Of a stretch of DNA of 64,000 nt, positions 11,488 through 22,557 are shown piece by piece. The notes under the pieces are model-generated. The model was not told the DNA's origin. It was given only the letters and a program-made list of their open reading frames with translations, and searched no databases. Source of the DNA: Cunninghamia lanceolata (Eukaryota > Streptophyta > Pinopsida > Cupressales > Cupressaceae); assembly GCA_027924645.1 (NCBI GenBank), contig BSBN01000252.1, forward strand, positions 744,001-808,000, given 5' to 3'. Position numbers and translations under genes: made by a program. Numbering within the stretch: position 1 is the first letter of the stretch; each line of letters opens with the position of its first letter.

Positions 11488-13380
11488 ATGAAGAGCCCCT
11501 CCCCCTTTAGATTTGAAATGATGTGGGCTCTCCATCCTAACTTTAAGGACAGTCTTTCTAGGTGGTGGAATATCCCTGTTCAAGGGCCTGCAATGTATAG
11601 ATTGGCTCAGAAATTGGCTAATGTGAGGAGAAAAGTTAAAGGATGGAATAAATATATCTTTGGCAATGTCTTGACCAGGAAGAAAAACATTATGGGTCAG
11701 CTTAAGGAAGTACAAGACAAAATGGAGAAGGGGGACCTTTCAGAGGAACTACAGACCTTGGATAACACTCTTTCTAAGGAATGGGTGTGGACTCTTAAGG
11801 AAGAAGAGATTTATTGGAAGCAGAAATCAAGAGTTCAATGGCTGAAAGAAGGAGATAGGAACACTTCCTTCTTTCACCAATCCACCCTAACGCATAGGAA
11901 GAGGAATACAATTAGGAAACTTAGGGATGCGCATGGCACTGTACTCAAGGATGATGGGGAGATCAGGAGATTAGCTTCAAATTATTTTGAGTCTCTATTA
12001 GCTTCTCAATAGACCAATGCCCCTACGGAGGATATTATTTCCCTCCTGGATGCCATATCGACCATTCTGTTTGAAGAGGATAACTGTCTTTTGACCAAAT
12101 CTATCTTGGAGGAGGAAGTTAGAGCTATTGCCTTCTCTATAGGCACCTTTAAAGCCCTTGGCTTGGATGGATTCCCCCCGGCCTTCTTCCAAACCTTCAG
12201 GGAGATTGTTGGGAATGATGTCTTCAACACGACCAAGGATTTCTTCTGAATGTGTAGGCTCTTGCGGCAGTTGAACAACACCTTCATTGCTTTGATCCTG
12301 AAGAAGACAAAAGCCAATCTTATGATTGACTTTAGACCTATTAGTCTTTGCAACATGGTGTACAAGGTCTTCACCAAAATTCTAGTTTTTAGGCTTCAAC
12401 CTCCTTGACAAACTCTTTGCACCAAATCAGAAGGGCTTTGTTCCTAGGAGGCAGATTCTCAATGCAGTCATCACTATGCATGAGATTATCCACTCAATCT
12501 CCAAGAGCAATTCCTCAAAAATGATCTTCAAATTGGATATCTCTAAAGCCTATGATCGTGTCAATTGGGACTTTTTAATCAGGGTTTTAAGGAAATTTGG
12601 CTTTCAAGAGAGGGTGACTAATTTGATTAAGGAGTGTATTTCCATGGTATGCTTCTTTGTTCTGGTCAATGATTCTCCCAGAGGGGTTTTCCCCTCTGGG
12701 AGAGGCCTCAAGCAAGGTGACCCTCTTTCTCCCTATCTCTTTATCCTGTTGGCTGAAGTTTTGGGTAGGAATACTTGCAACATTTTGATGCAGGGGACTC
12801 TACAGGGCATCAAGCCTGCTACGTCTGCTCAGACTTTGGTCATACAACAGTTTGTCGATGATACTATATTGTTTAGCATTGCCTTAGTTGTTGAAGCTAA
12901 AAGATGGAAAGGGTTGCTTAAGGATTATGAAGGAGCCTCTGGTCAGAGTATTAACTTTGAGAAAAGCCACATCTAGTTTCTTAATACTCAAGACGATTTG
13001 CAATGAAACGGGCCCTGGGTTGTTCGAGTGCAAGGCTCCCAGCCAGTTATTTGGGCCTTCTGCTTACTACCACTAAAGTCTCTTCTGACTATTGGAATGG
13101 GTTACTAGAAAGAATATAGAGGAAATTGGCTGGATGGAAAGGGGCCCTTCTGAGTCAAGCAGGGAAATTCCAACACCTTAAAGCTTCCCTTCAAGGTATG
13201 CCAAACTACTCCTTAAGTTTGGTCAAAATTCCTAGATATGTGGTGGAGAAGATTGAGCAAATCCAAAAGAAGTTCCTTTAGACTGGAGTGGAGGAGAAAC
13301 GGAGAATTGTGCTTGTTGGGTGGGACAAAATCTGTACCTCTAGATGCCAAGGGGGATTGGGATTGAGAAGAATTTAGCTC
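11488..13380 (+). pseudogene. LINE reverse transcriptase
   Basis: 11488-12012 is the region before RT ('WLKEGDRNTSFFHQSTLTHR' is typical of plant LINEs). The RT blocks follow: 'FRPISLCNMVYKVFTKIL' (about 12333), 'KLDISKAYDRVNWDFL' (from 12530, with catalytic Asp), 'GLKQGDPLSPYLF' (about 12706) and 'FVDDT' (12851, in place of FADDT; both Asp kept). Breaks include a TAG at 12010, a TGA near 12247, a frameshift near 12395 and a TAG near 12974. The thumb region to 13380 is readable only in pieces. Confidence 0.88.
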
Positions 13381-14341
13381 ATGAATTGTGCCTTCTTGTC
13401 CAAGGTGGGATGGAACCTAATTCATGGCAATAAAGACTGGGGGGAAATTATGATGACTAAGTATCTCAATGTGGAGTGGGGCAGCAAGTTGCTATCTGAT
13501 GTCAGATTACCAAAAGGCTCTGTCATTTGGAATGGTACCCTCAAGACCCGTGGCCTCCTTCGCCAAGGAATCAGGTGGAAGATTGGGGATGGCAGGGATG
13601 TTAACTTTTGGGAGGACAGATGGATGAAGGATAAGCCACTCAAGGAGCTAGAGTATGGCAGAATTGTGGACAAGGCCTATAGATTCTTTGGCCCCAAGGT
13701 GGATAACTACTTAAGGATTCACAAGAGATTTAGCAAATGGAATGATATAAAAGAATGTGTCTCAGAACATGAAGAGGACATGATGTTAGCTATGCAACTT
13801 CAAAGGGAACTGGAGGACTTCAGACTCCCTCTCTTCCCTAAGTAGGATCAGATGATCTGGGACAAGGACAACAAAGGCTTATTCTCAGTTAGAAGTGCTT
13901 ATGGTCTATTGTTAGACACTGGGGAGGACAAATTCTGGGGGAAAGTTTGGATTCCTAAACTTCTTCCTAAAGTCAATTTCTTCTGGTGGGCCCTGATGCA
14001 CAAAAGAATTCTGACTATGGATAATCTGAAAAGGAGGGGTTTTCAAATGCCAAAAAGGTGTGTTCTTTGTGGAATTGAAGAAGAGACGCCCAATCATCTC
14101 TTCCTTCACTACAGTTTTGCTTGGGAGGTATGGGGCTTGATTTTTCAAAAGCTTAATATAAGTTGGAACTTGAATAATAATCTTGCTGCCCTGGCTTGGG
14201 ATTGGAGGCCCCCTTTCAATTTGGTGCTCCCGATGACCAAGGATCTTTGGTTACAATTACCACCCCACCTGGCTTGGAATCTTTGGAAGGAATGCAATAA
14301 CAAGATTTTTAGAGAGAAATGGAGAACCTATTGGAATTAGG
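13381..14341 (+). pseudogene. LINE RT C-terminal zinc-binding region
   Basis: Two frames in phase (13381-13845, 13852-14340) separated by a TAG. The first has 'IRWKIGDGRDVNFWEDRW', the usual segment after plant LINE RT. The second has 'FFWWALMHKRILTMDNLKRR' and 'CVLCGIEEETPNHLFLHYSF', matching the zinc-binding RT-associated domain (zf-RVT) with its Cys-x2-Cys and the following His. The frame runs into solo LTR H at the ATTAGG target. Confidence 0.85.
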
Positions 14342-15759
14342 GCAAACAACTGAGAGGGGGGGGTGAATCAGTTGTCACAAAAAAACTTTTATCCTTTGCT
14401 GTAATTAAACTTCTTTACCAATTAATAACAGATGAATGATATAACCATGAAAGCATGAATCAACAACACATGAGCAGAAACAAAATCAACACACATAACA
14501 CCAGGATTTTTATGTGGAAACTCGGTTAAGGGAAAAACCACGGTGGGGGTTAACCCACAAGATTTATTCTCTGTTAAAAGAATAGAAAATGGGGAAGGAA
14601 TATGCCTTCAGGGCGCACTGCCCAGAGCTCACTGCTCCAAGAGGCTCACTGCCTACAGAAATATTTATAAGTTTATTACAGAAAGATTGAACTGGAAAAA
14701 CAACATCTTCTCCATGCCAAGGTCAGTTCCATTGATGCGCATAACACTTCTACTCTATCCCTCAAACACTTCTTCGCTATCTCCTCATCCTTTGGTACTC
14801 TTCCTCTTCTGCTCTTCCACTTATCTACTTTGCCTTTCTTCCTTTCTTATAATCTTGTCATTTTTGCACAAGGATGCATTTCCACAACTCAACCACACTT
14901 ATTTATATGCTTCATCAACCTTGGAATAAACATCAAGGTCGGCACTACAAACATGCAAATCACTATGCTGTCAACCAATCATAGCTGGGATCCAAATCTT
15001 CCTCGAACACCACGCTACACTTCATAGAACCTCTCCTAGATCATCCGCAACATCCACAAAGCATCTGGTCGGCCAAGATTGGAAAGAAAATCAACACCTA
15101 AGGACAAATCTTCAACCACGAGCTCAATCCTCAATGTGGACCACCAACACAATAGGAACACAATCCAAAGACCACCACAAGCACAATGAAATCAATAGGA
15201 ACAACTGCACCACCTTAGATCACTAGAAACACTTGCACCTTCAACTGGGAACTCAAGAACACCAACTGTCATGATTGTCACACTAGAAAGATTGCTTACG
15301 GCCCTCCAAACCACGAACCACTCGAGTTGAGGATACACACTAATATCCCAAACACATATCTAGATCCACATATCATACTATTCCAATGCAGATCAATCCG
15401 AACCATATTGCTATCACTCTGTCACCTCTGAACACTGCAAAAACCTGGTTCTACTCAGATGGTCATAACTTCATCAATACTTCATGCGGACCTCTCAAAT
15501 CATAACTAGACCACCTTTAGAAAATCCTCTACAACACCCGTAGGTCCGCAGACTCTGATCTTTATCCTATAGGGAATGCGGAGCAATCTACTTCACTGAA
15601 CTGCATTGTCTTCACTATCTTTGCTAGAGAGATATGTAACTTACTTGTTTCTTTCGAAGAGGCTAATTTTCTCAATATCCTCAACATACAAGTCTTCTAG
15701 AATGAGATACAGTTGACACTAATGACAACAAGGATATGTTGACATCAATGACAACATCG
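14342..15759 (-). mobile_element. Element H: solo LTR of copia type inside the LINE
   Basis: On the minus strand it starts TGTTGTCATTGATGTCAAC and ends with a C-rich CCCCCCTCTCAGTTG tail like the LTRs of B. It also shares the 'CCGTGGTTTTTCCCTTAAC' type block near 14.53 kb with B's LTR. ATTAGG flanks both sides (14336-14341 and 15760-15765). Removing it together with one ATTAGG joins the LINE frame in phase. Three extra bases lie between the canonical LTR start and the right ATTAGG, so exact ends are uncertain. No internal coding sequence or second LTR is present. Confidence 0.75.
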
Positions 15760-16463
15760 ATTAGGCACATATTTGCAACATAACCCCAGTGGAAGTCTTC
15801 CAGAGCTGCCTCAAATTACTGGTAGAGAACATTAACTCTAGCAATTTCAAAGTAGCTGATAGACCCCCTAGTTGGGAAGAATAGTGTCTGTTAAAACATT
15901 GGAATATCAACCCTGGTACTTGCTGAATAGATGATTCTAAAAGGCTTGCTAGAGCCAAGACCAGGTGGGTCATGCCTCAAAAAGGATGGTTTAAGCTCAA
16001 CTTTGACAGAGCCACCAAGGGGAACTCGGGGGTGGCTAGTGGAGGAGGAATCACAAGAACTGACACGAGAGCCTTTGTGGCTGCCTATTCTGGAGGTATT
16101 GGCATCAAGAGTAAAAATGAGGTTGAAGCCTTAGCCATGCTATGGGGTATTAAATTGGCTATCTCCTTAAACATCAGATTTCTTCATGTGGAAGGGGACT
16201 CGAAATTAATTGTTAATGTTGCCTTGGGTTCGGCTCAGTTTGGGTGGAATTCGGTTGACATTATGGGGAATATTAAATTGCTACTCAATGGGTTTGAAGA
16301 TTTTAAGAGCTCTCACATATACAGGGAAGGAAACACGGTTGCCGATGCTATGGCAAACCTGGGCAATGGTAGCAAAGGATGGTGGTGCTGGAGGAGTATG
16401 ACTAGCCTGCCCAATGAGATTCATACTATCATAAAGAAAGATGAAGACAACAACAAGAATTAG
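15760..16463 (+). pseudogene. LINE RNase H domain
   Basis: The LINE frame resumes after H. The RNase H domain spans about 15972-16400: 'GWFKLNFDRATKGNSG' (usually FDGA), 'NEVEALAML', 'VEGDSKLIV' and 'GNTVADAMAN' carry the four catalytic acids Asp, Glu, Asp, Asp. This is the plant-type RNase H (RVT_3) carried by many plant L1 elements, which removes RNA from RNA/DNA hybrids. The 15972 frame is open for 163 codons to the stop at 16461. Its last 23 bases overlap the start of the next frame. Confidence 0.88.
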
Positions 16464-18624
16464 GTGGTTTGGGGTTGTGACCATCCTCTTTCTATGGTTG
16501 GGTGGTGATGGGGGTTATGCACACTCCATAGAGACCCGTTCTAATGGGATCAAGGTTGATGGCATAGGATGGGTCAACAATTCTAGCAGGGATAAATTTT
16601 TGAATTTTCAAAAGCAGATGGGTGAGAAGTTTGGCACTCTTAGGTGGCTTAGGAAGGGGTTGTGTGTGGGTTGGAAGTATAGCTGGCGGGTCAACTATCT
16701 ATCAATTGGTTGGTGTGTTGACTGGATGATAGGTAGACATGTCATAAAGCAAAAAAGCCTCGATTTTGGTGGTGGAATGTGCGATAAAGTTAATTGGGCT
16801 AAAAGGATGTCGTGGTGGCCTCAGGCAGGGGTATGGAAGGTGTGTAGGATGGGTCCGCCTGTGGGCAATAATATTTGGTTAATCTTTGCGGCAGATGATA
16901 TTCATTGCCACACAAGGTGGCGGTTGAGTTCTCTTCCCAAGGAGATTTTGCAATGTGGCATTCATGTGGCGTATTGCCATAATAATTACAATGTGATTAT
17001 TGATCTTACTCCGCGGCCTTTCCATTTTATTGGGTTACTTGCTAATTACAACAGCACCAACCTTAACAATTTTAAGCTCTGTTGTCTGTGTAAAATTCAA
17101 ACTGTGAATATGGGTGGAGAGTTTGTGAAGATTGAGCCGACCACGGTGGAGGAATTTAGACAGGACCAAATTTTTTGGCATATCATCCAGGAGGGGGAAG
17201 TGGCTTCCTTTCTGGAAGGTATGATTGGCCATGACCAAAACTTGTCGCTCCAGTTTGTTGAATCATTGGAAGAGGACACAAGACAAGTCTGCTTGGGGGG
17301 TATTGGCTTCTAGGTGTCCGAGGACATGATTAGTCAGGCTACGAGGCTCCCCACTGAAGGGAAGAAGCACACTAGACGTAGTAAGGTGCCCGAACTAGAA
17401 CATATGGGTCTCTTCTTTAGAGAGGGGATGTGGTTGTGAAGTTGCATGGTGGGTTTGATAGGGAAAAACTACTGGATCCCTGGGGCCAAATCTGCTTAAT
17501 GATCATGAAGTTTTTCATGCTGGAAGGAAGGTTTAAGGTATTTTACCATTATCACTATGCCCTTGTCAATCACTTTAGGAACAAAATGGAAATTAGATTT
17601 CCTTTTTTTCTTCAGTCTTCTTTGGAAAATTCCATTAAGTCAGGTAGAGAGCTTAGGGCTAAAAACCCTGGTCACCCTCTTGTCCCCATCCATTAGGGCC
17701 TCATTATGAGATTGTACCATTTCCATCTTGCCTTGTGTCCCTCGAAGCAGTTTAAGGTCAAAATGATTGAGGACCCCTAGATGTTTGTTTCTCCTGGTTC
17801 TAAAGGCAAGGTGAAAACGTGTGTCGGGACCCCTAAAATCTCTGAAATTGCCAAGGGGGGCCCCCGTATTGTGGAATGCAAGTCCCCAACTGGAACCCAC
17901 ACCCCTGAGTCTAAAACAAAATCCCTGAGAAAAGCCAATCCTGAGCCGAGGAAAGAGAAAATTGGATCGATCAAAAGGGAGAGAATGGTGGTTGAGGAAG
18001 GGGTTGTGCAGGCTAAGAAAGTCAATACTGGTACTGAGGAAGAAGAGATGGCGACTGGTCCAGTGAAAATAATTGAATTAGACCTGGGGCCCATGTAGAC
18101 TGGAGGTGGCGAAGGAGAGGACGCTGTTAAGCAAACTAGCTCGAGGGTTCACCAGTCTAATTGCATTGTTGGGAAACCTTCTGCTAACCCTCAAGGTGTT
18201 GAGATTTCTGATGAATCAAAATTTGTGGAGGAAACTTTGGAGGAGGGGAAGGACGAAGCTCCAACTGAGTCTATGCATGAGGAAGAAGGGGCGAACCATT
18301 TTGCTTCCATGAACAAGCCATGTTCAGAGGACTTGGGTGTTGCTACTGAGGAAGCTAGTAATTTGGATAAAAAGGGTAGTTGTTCACTATGTGTCACGAT
18401 TGCTGAGGACATGGGGAGACTCAAGCTGTAGATGGAGAAAATGTAGAAGAAATGGAAGACCATGGCTGAATTTGCTGCCAAGGCCTTACATCAGGTGGCG
18501 TCAGTTTTTGTTGCTATCAAGGATCTGGATGACAGAGTCAAGTAGGTGGGGATCGATAGCCTCAGAGACTACAAAGACATGGTCAAGTTTTTGGCCAAGT
18601 TTGGGACTACTGACAGTCCTTAGT
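16441..18624 (+). pseudogene. LINE-associated third coding region, function unknown
   Basis: Begins within the end of the RNase H frame and stays open for 290 codons (16441-17313), then continues through several stops and shifts to a TAG at 18622. Part 1 is Trp/Gly-rich. The middle has 'EEFRQDQIFWHIIQEGEVAS' and 'VSEDMISQATRLPTEGKK', then 'WGQICLMIMKFFMLEGRF' and 'GLIMRLYHFHLAL'. The end (17.78-18.6 kb) is Lys/Glu-rich and looks disordered. The middle resembles uncharacterised proteins annotated in plants as putative plant transposon proteins (from memory, unverified). It has no RT, EN or ORF1 features. It could be an accessory ORF of this LINE or the ORF of a separate element joined to its end. 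Confidence 0.6.
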
Positions 18625-18780
18625 TCTTGCTTTTGTTTTTTGTTATTTTTGGTTAGTCATTTTTTGTCGGTTGTTAGCGTGTTGTCAATGTACTGTTATT
18701 GGCATGTTTAAGGCTTGTTGCCCTGGGGGCTATTTTGTATAGGGTTCTAGACCCTCTTTTCTAGTTGAACTAATAAAAAA

Positions 18781-19640
18781 CTATTCAAAGTTGTATGGGA
18801 CAAAAAAAGGTGTTTGACTATTTAGGAGACTACCTCAGTTAGTCTCTTGATATATTCCAACCTCAACAATAGCCTTTAGAAATTTTGGATGTGTATGATT
18901 CACATTGCTACAAAGATAAGAGTGTGGCTAGGAATTCAACAAACTTACTAATTATAGAGTTCAATCAACCTTTATTGAATACATATATTATGAAATTAAG
19001 TTCAAAATTACAAGAAACTAAAGCAAATACAATAATTGCTCTACATAAATTTTCCATGTAAGAACCCCCCAATTTGGGAGTAAAAACCTATCTTGTAGGC
19101 GCCGATATCTTTCTATAATATTATATTATTAATTGCATAGTACAAGAAGGTTACAATGAATTACTATTCCTATCTTCCTTATCTATCCTAAGTCAAATTG
19201 TCCATCCAATATTCACTTTGTGAAGAGATCTATGTGTCCAATTCATCCAGCAACCTCTTATTTCTTCTCCTTCAATTTTTATCATTACTAGGCTTTACTC
19301 CCATGCAACATAGTAGTCCAACCATCCAAGCATCTAAAGAGTGTTTTATTTGCTCTTTATTTTTAGACTGTGTAATGAAACTAGTACTAATTCAAACAAA
19401 ACTACCATGTGTCATTTATAAAATTGCCAAGTTGATTTTATTTTGGCCTATGTTGATTCTATTATTGCCTCCTATACATAGTAATGCATCAGTGATTATG
19501 TAATCACTCTAGAAAAAAAATTGTCCATCATTGCTTATAAAATTGCCCCTAGTAAATTGACAGTTTCAACAATGTTAGAACAAATATTTCTTAAAGTCTA
19601 GTTTTTGAACCAATCATTTTTTGAAGCCTTCAGACCCCCT
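18781..19640. other. Non-coding DNA between LINE tail and gypsy remnant G
   Basis: AT-rich, no credible frame. By position it may be the old 3' UTR or 3' LTR of G, which runs on the minus strand, but the partner LTR is not in the window to prove this. Confidence 0.4.
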
Positions 19641-21231
19641 TGATCCTTTTTGAATCATACCTCCCATCATAGAGAAGATTTTGGTCCCTCAATAGATTTA
19701 ATTAGAAATAAGATGAGGACACAATGTCCCCACCTTCTCTGTGGAGCACCAACAACCTTTTTGCATAGTCTATCCTTTGAGCCCTACTTGCCAAGACTCA
19801 TGAAAAATTTTCTTGGTTTCTCTCTACTTCCATTGGAGTACCACATCCTCAGTGAGAATTTCCCTCTTATAATACACTAGGTCTTCCATGGATGGTATTA
19901 GTAGAGCTTATTCTCCTTCACCCAACATGGATGATCATATATGTAGAGATGTTCATATTAAAAATTGAGTGGATTTTCATGTAACACGGGAGATCCAACT
20001 TGAATGCATTATTCCCAATTGCCTCAAATATAGTAAATGACTAGTACCTTAGAGGTTTAGGCTTCTTGGCCTACTCTTGCATAATTTACATGCCTAGGAT
20101 ATCCATACCTTGTCTCAAAACTTAAGACCATCCTCCACATGATGTTGACCATATCTTTCCTTGTACTCCAACTGTGTCTTTTCCAATTTTATTTTCACCT
20201 TGAGTTGGATATCATGGATCCTCTCAATGAACATTGTTTATTTTTTCACCTCCAAGTCTTATCTCACTTGCTTACCCTATTTTAAGTGCAAAATCAAATG
20301 GACCATATGGTAAATATCATAAACATAACTCAAATGGTAATTGTGTTGTAAGGTGTGCGCCATTGGTCTCCTTGTGCTATGCAATGCAACTCTTGGGTTC
20401 GTGACAAGGCTTAACCACCTCCTGTGGATTTATTAACTCTAGCAGTTGTATCATGTATTAACATGTTGATCTTTTGGTGCAATGACAACCGTCTTTCCAA
20501 TAATTGGTATCAGAGCCTAGGTCACGAGTTCGAACCCCTTGCTTGCGCTGGGGGGATTGTTGCAAGGTGTGCGCCCTTGGTCTCCTTGTGCTGTGCAGTG
20601 CAACACTTGGGTTCATGACAAGGCTTAGCGGCCTCATGTGGATTCATTAACTCTAGCAGTTGTATCGGGCATTAACAGGTCGTTCTTTTGGTGCAACAGA
20701 AACCGTCTGTCCAATAAATTATCCTATAGAGGAATGAATTATCTTATCATATGAGTGTTGACTATAGGAAAAATACTCATCGCAAGTCTTATGCATCATA
20801 CTATTGGGGTACCACATATGAGTTGTACCAATATCCTATTCACTGCCTCTATTTGTCTAACTATGAATGAAATTTTATGCTTTTGTGAAGTTTACTGTCC
20901 ATCTTCTTCCATAGAGTGGATCAAAATTTTCTCACCAAATGAGCATTTATGTCTAGAAAAATTAATCTTGGTAGCCCATAGTGCACTCAAACCTTATTGA
21001 AAAATAGATATGTTGTCTCTTTCCTAGTTATGTCTTCTTAAATGGGTATAAGATGCACATCTTGCTAAACCTATATCCATTAGAACAAATAAATAATTGT
21101 TCCTATGCTTGCTAGTTTTTAATCCACACACAAAATCCATCGACACACTTTCTAAAAGTATAATAAGCACTAGAAGAAATTCCTTCTTTCCACATCTAAG
21201 ATTTGCAAGTACAACACAACTTGCATCCTCT
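19641..21231 (-). pseudogene. Element G: Ty3/gypsy integrase C-terminal half
   Basis: Read on the minus strand through stops and shifts. Near 20.9 kb is the start of the integrase core. At 20.72-20.75 and 20.28-20.34 kb, 'SSIG' then 'LPFEL' and 'YLPYGPFDFAL' match the conserved end of the core. Further on, 'IQLKVKIKLEKTQLEYKERY', 'QHHVEDGLKF' and 'LGIMHSSWISR' match the C-terminal region (usual form: GNNAFRLDLP). A degenerate chromodomain-like tail ends near 19.65 kb. The TRIM at 20344-20716 interrupts it, and element C splits it in the integrase zinc finger at 21231. Confidence 0.65.
20344..20716 (+). mobile_element. TRIM element (miniature LTR retrotransposon)
   Basis: Two ~159-bp direct repeats (20344-20502 and 20558-20716) start TGTTG and end TCCAATA. 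They flank a 55-bp interior holding a tRNA-Met-type PBS, TGGTATCAGAGCC (20505-20517), and a PPT-like GGGGGGAT just before the second repeat. Flanking AATTG/AATTA gives a plausible target duplication with one mismatch. There is no coding capacity. It lies in the conserved integrase segment of G, whose frame can be followed on both sides. Confidence 0.85.
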
Positions 21232-21368
21232 TGTTATGTCAAAAAATGTACCCTTGAGGGATTTTTCCTCTTAAGGTTTAGCTCCTGGGTCCTTAGAATG
21301 CATTATAAGCATCTTGCATGTTAATTGTGAAACCTGATGAGAAAACCCTTGAGTGTTATGGCAAATAG
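21232..21368 (+). repeat. Element C left LTR, piece 1
   Basis: Aligns with 54582-54719 of the right LTR. Ends in AATAG (21364-21368), the target duplicated by B. Confidence 0.9.
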
Positions 21369-21913
21369 TGTTGGCAAGAGACACATTGGAGCTTCATGAT
21401 TGTTGTCATTGATGGCAACAAAGGTTAACCCACACATCTGTAGGACATGATGAGTCTCTACCGGAAGGCAGATTGCAGAGTATTGTGATCTGGTAAGCAA
21501 GAACAGAGCATGTAGCGAGGTCCGACAGTCAGCTCCGGATCTCTCAGAGGAAGTATCTTGGTGAAGTGCAGATTTGGGGAAGTCAAGAGGACTACCTTGA
21601 CTGATAGATTCCAAGGATTTAGCCTCTGATGTTAGATGAAGAAAAAGATATGAATATTTGAGTGTCAGATTCCTGATTGGCAGTGTGGACAGAGGAAGAA
21701 CTAACTGGCAGAACATTAGACATTATTCCAGATGCGTTACTGATGATGGTAAAGATTCTTAAGGCATAAGTTATAATTGGCCAACATGATTGATGACTTC
21801 TACAAGTATATCCTTGATCCGCATTACGGTAAGCAAGGATTCAGTCGACAGATCATAGTTCATGGAAAATATTGACTATTCCGGATGCTGACTAGAAAGG
21901 TGATGAAATCACT

Positions 21914-21967
<54 letters not shown>

Positions 21968-22492
21968 ATTTAGTTGTGAGGTGTGTTGTGATTTTGGGGA
22001 AGTGCAAAGAAAAGCAGTAAAGTAGAGCAAAAGCAAAAAGGCAGGTCCGATATGTGAAAGGACAGCAGCACTAAGGAAAAGAAAGAATGAAGTGTAGCAG
22101 ATCAGTGTACTAATTATAACCAGAACTGAACTCCAGCATATGTAGATGCACCTTATCAGTTCAAGTATTGTATTACACTCTTTGTAAATTGTAGACAGTG
22201 AGTCTCTTGTAGGCAGTGAGCCTCTTGTGAGCAGTGTGCTTGGGCAGTGAGCCCTAATTGGAAAGTGCCATTTTGTAATCCTATTCTTCTAACATAGAAT
22301 ACAATCTTGGGTTAATCACCGCGTGGTTTTCTCCCTTAACAGGGTTTCCACGTCAAAAATATTGTGTCATGTGTATTTCCATTTCATGGTTATGTTTGCT
22401 TGTATGAATTGATGCTGCACTAATTGTTAAGAAAGTTTAAAAAGTTGAAATAATTAAGATAACTGATTCACCCCCCCTCTCAGTTATCAATA
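21369..22492 (+). repeat. Element B 5' LTR
   Basis: Starts TGTTGGCAAGAGACACATTG, ends CTCAGTTATCAATA. It is about 31 bp longer than the 3' LTR because of a (TA)n tract at 21919-21962. Confidence 0.92.
21919..21962. repeat. (TA)n microsatellite in element B 5' LTR
   Basis: About 44 bp of AT repeat. The 3' LTR has only a ~12-bp tract at the same place (about 32319-32330), so it expanded after insertion. Confidence 0.9.
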
Positions 22493-22494
22493 AT

Positions 22495-22507
22495 TGGTAT
22501 CAGAGCC
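22495..22507 (+). other. Element B primer binding site
   Basis: TGGTATCAGAGCC, complementary to the 3' end of initiator tRNA-Met, two bases after the LTR. Confidence 0.9.
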
Positions 22508-22557
22508 ATGTTCCTCTTAACAGAGTCTAACAGCTTGAGGAAGATCTGGGAATTCAA

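Larger units (their letters stand above)
10331..18780 (+). mobile_element. L1-type LINE with RNase H and an extra 3' coding region
   Basis: On the plus strand, in order: an ORF1-tail-like frame, an AP-type endonuclease (from 10787), RT (11488-13380), a zinc-binding domain (13.85-14.34 kb), RNase H (15.97-16.46 kb), then another 2.2 kb of coding character ending at 18624. The 3' end is placed at an A-rich tail, AATAAAAAA, at 18780. The 5' limit is approximate, since a typical plant LINE ORF1 with CCHC knuckle is not seen, so it is probably 5'-truncated or rearranged. No target duplication was found. All catalytic regions are frameshifted or carry stops. Confidence 0.8.

Noticed and set aside
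17640..18481. Minus-strand frames opposite the LINE third coding region
   Set aside because: Mirror frames of a Lys/Glu-rich coding strand, which reads as Ser/Phe/Leu-rich on the other strand.
20344..20716. Simple tandem duplication of a 159-bp sequence
   Set aside because: The spacer begins with a PBS and ends with a PPT-like tract, and flanks show a short duplication, so a TRIM fits better.
22495..22507. Apparent tRNA-Met 3' end sequences here and at 20505-20517
   Set aside because: They are primer binding sites directly after LTR ends, not tRNA genes; no cloverleaf can be drawn around them.
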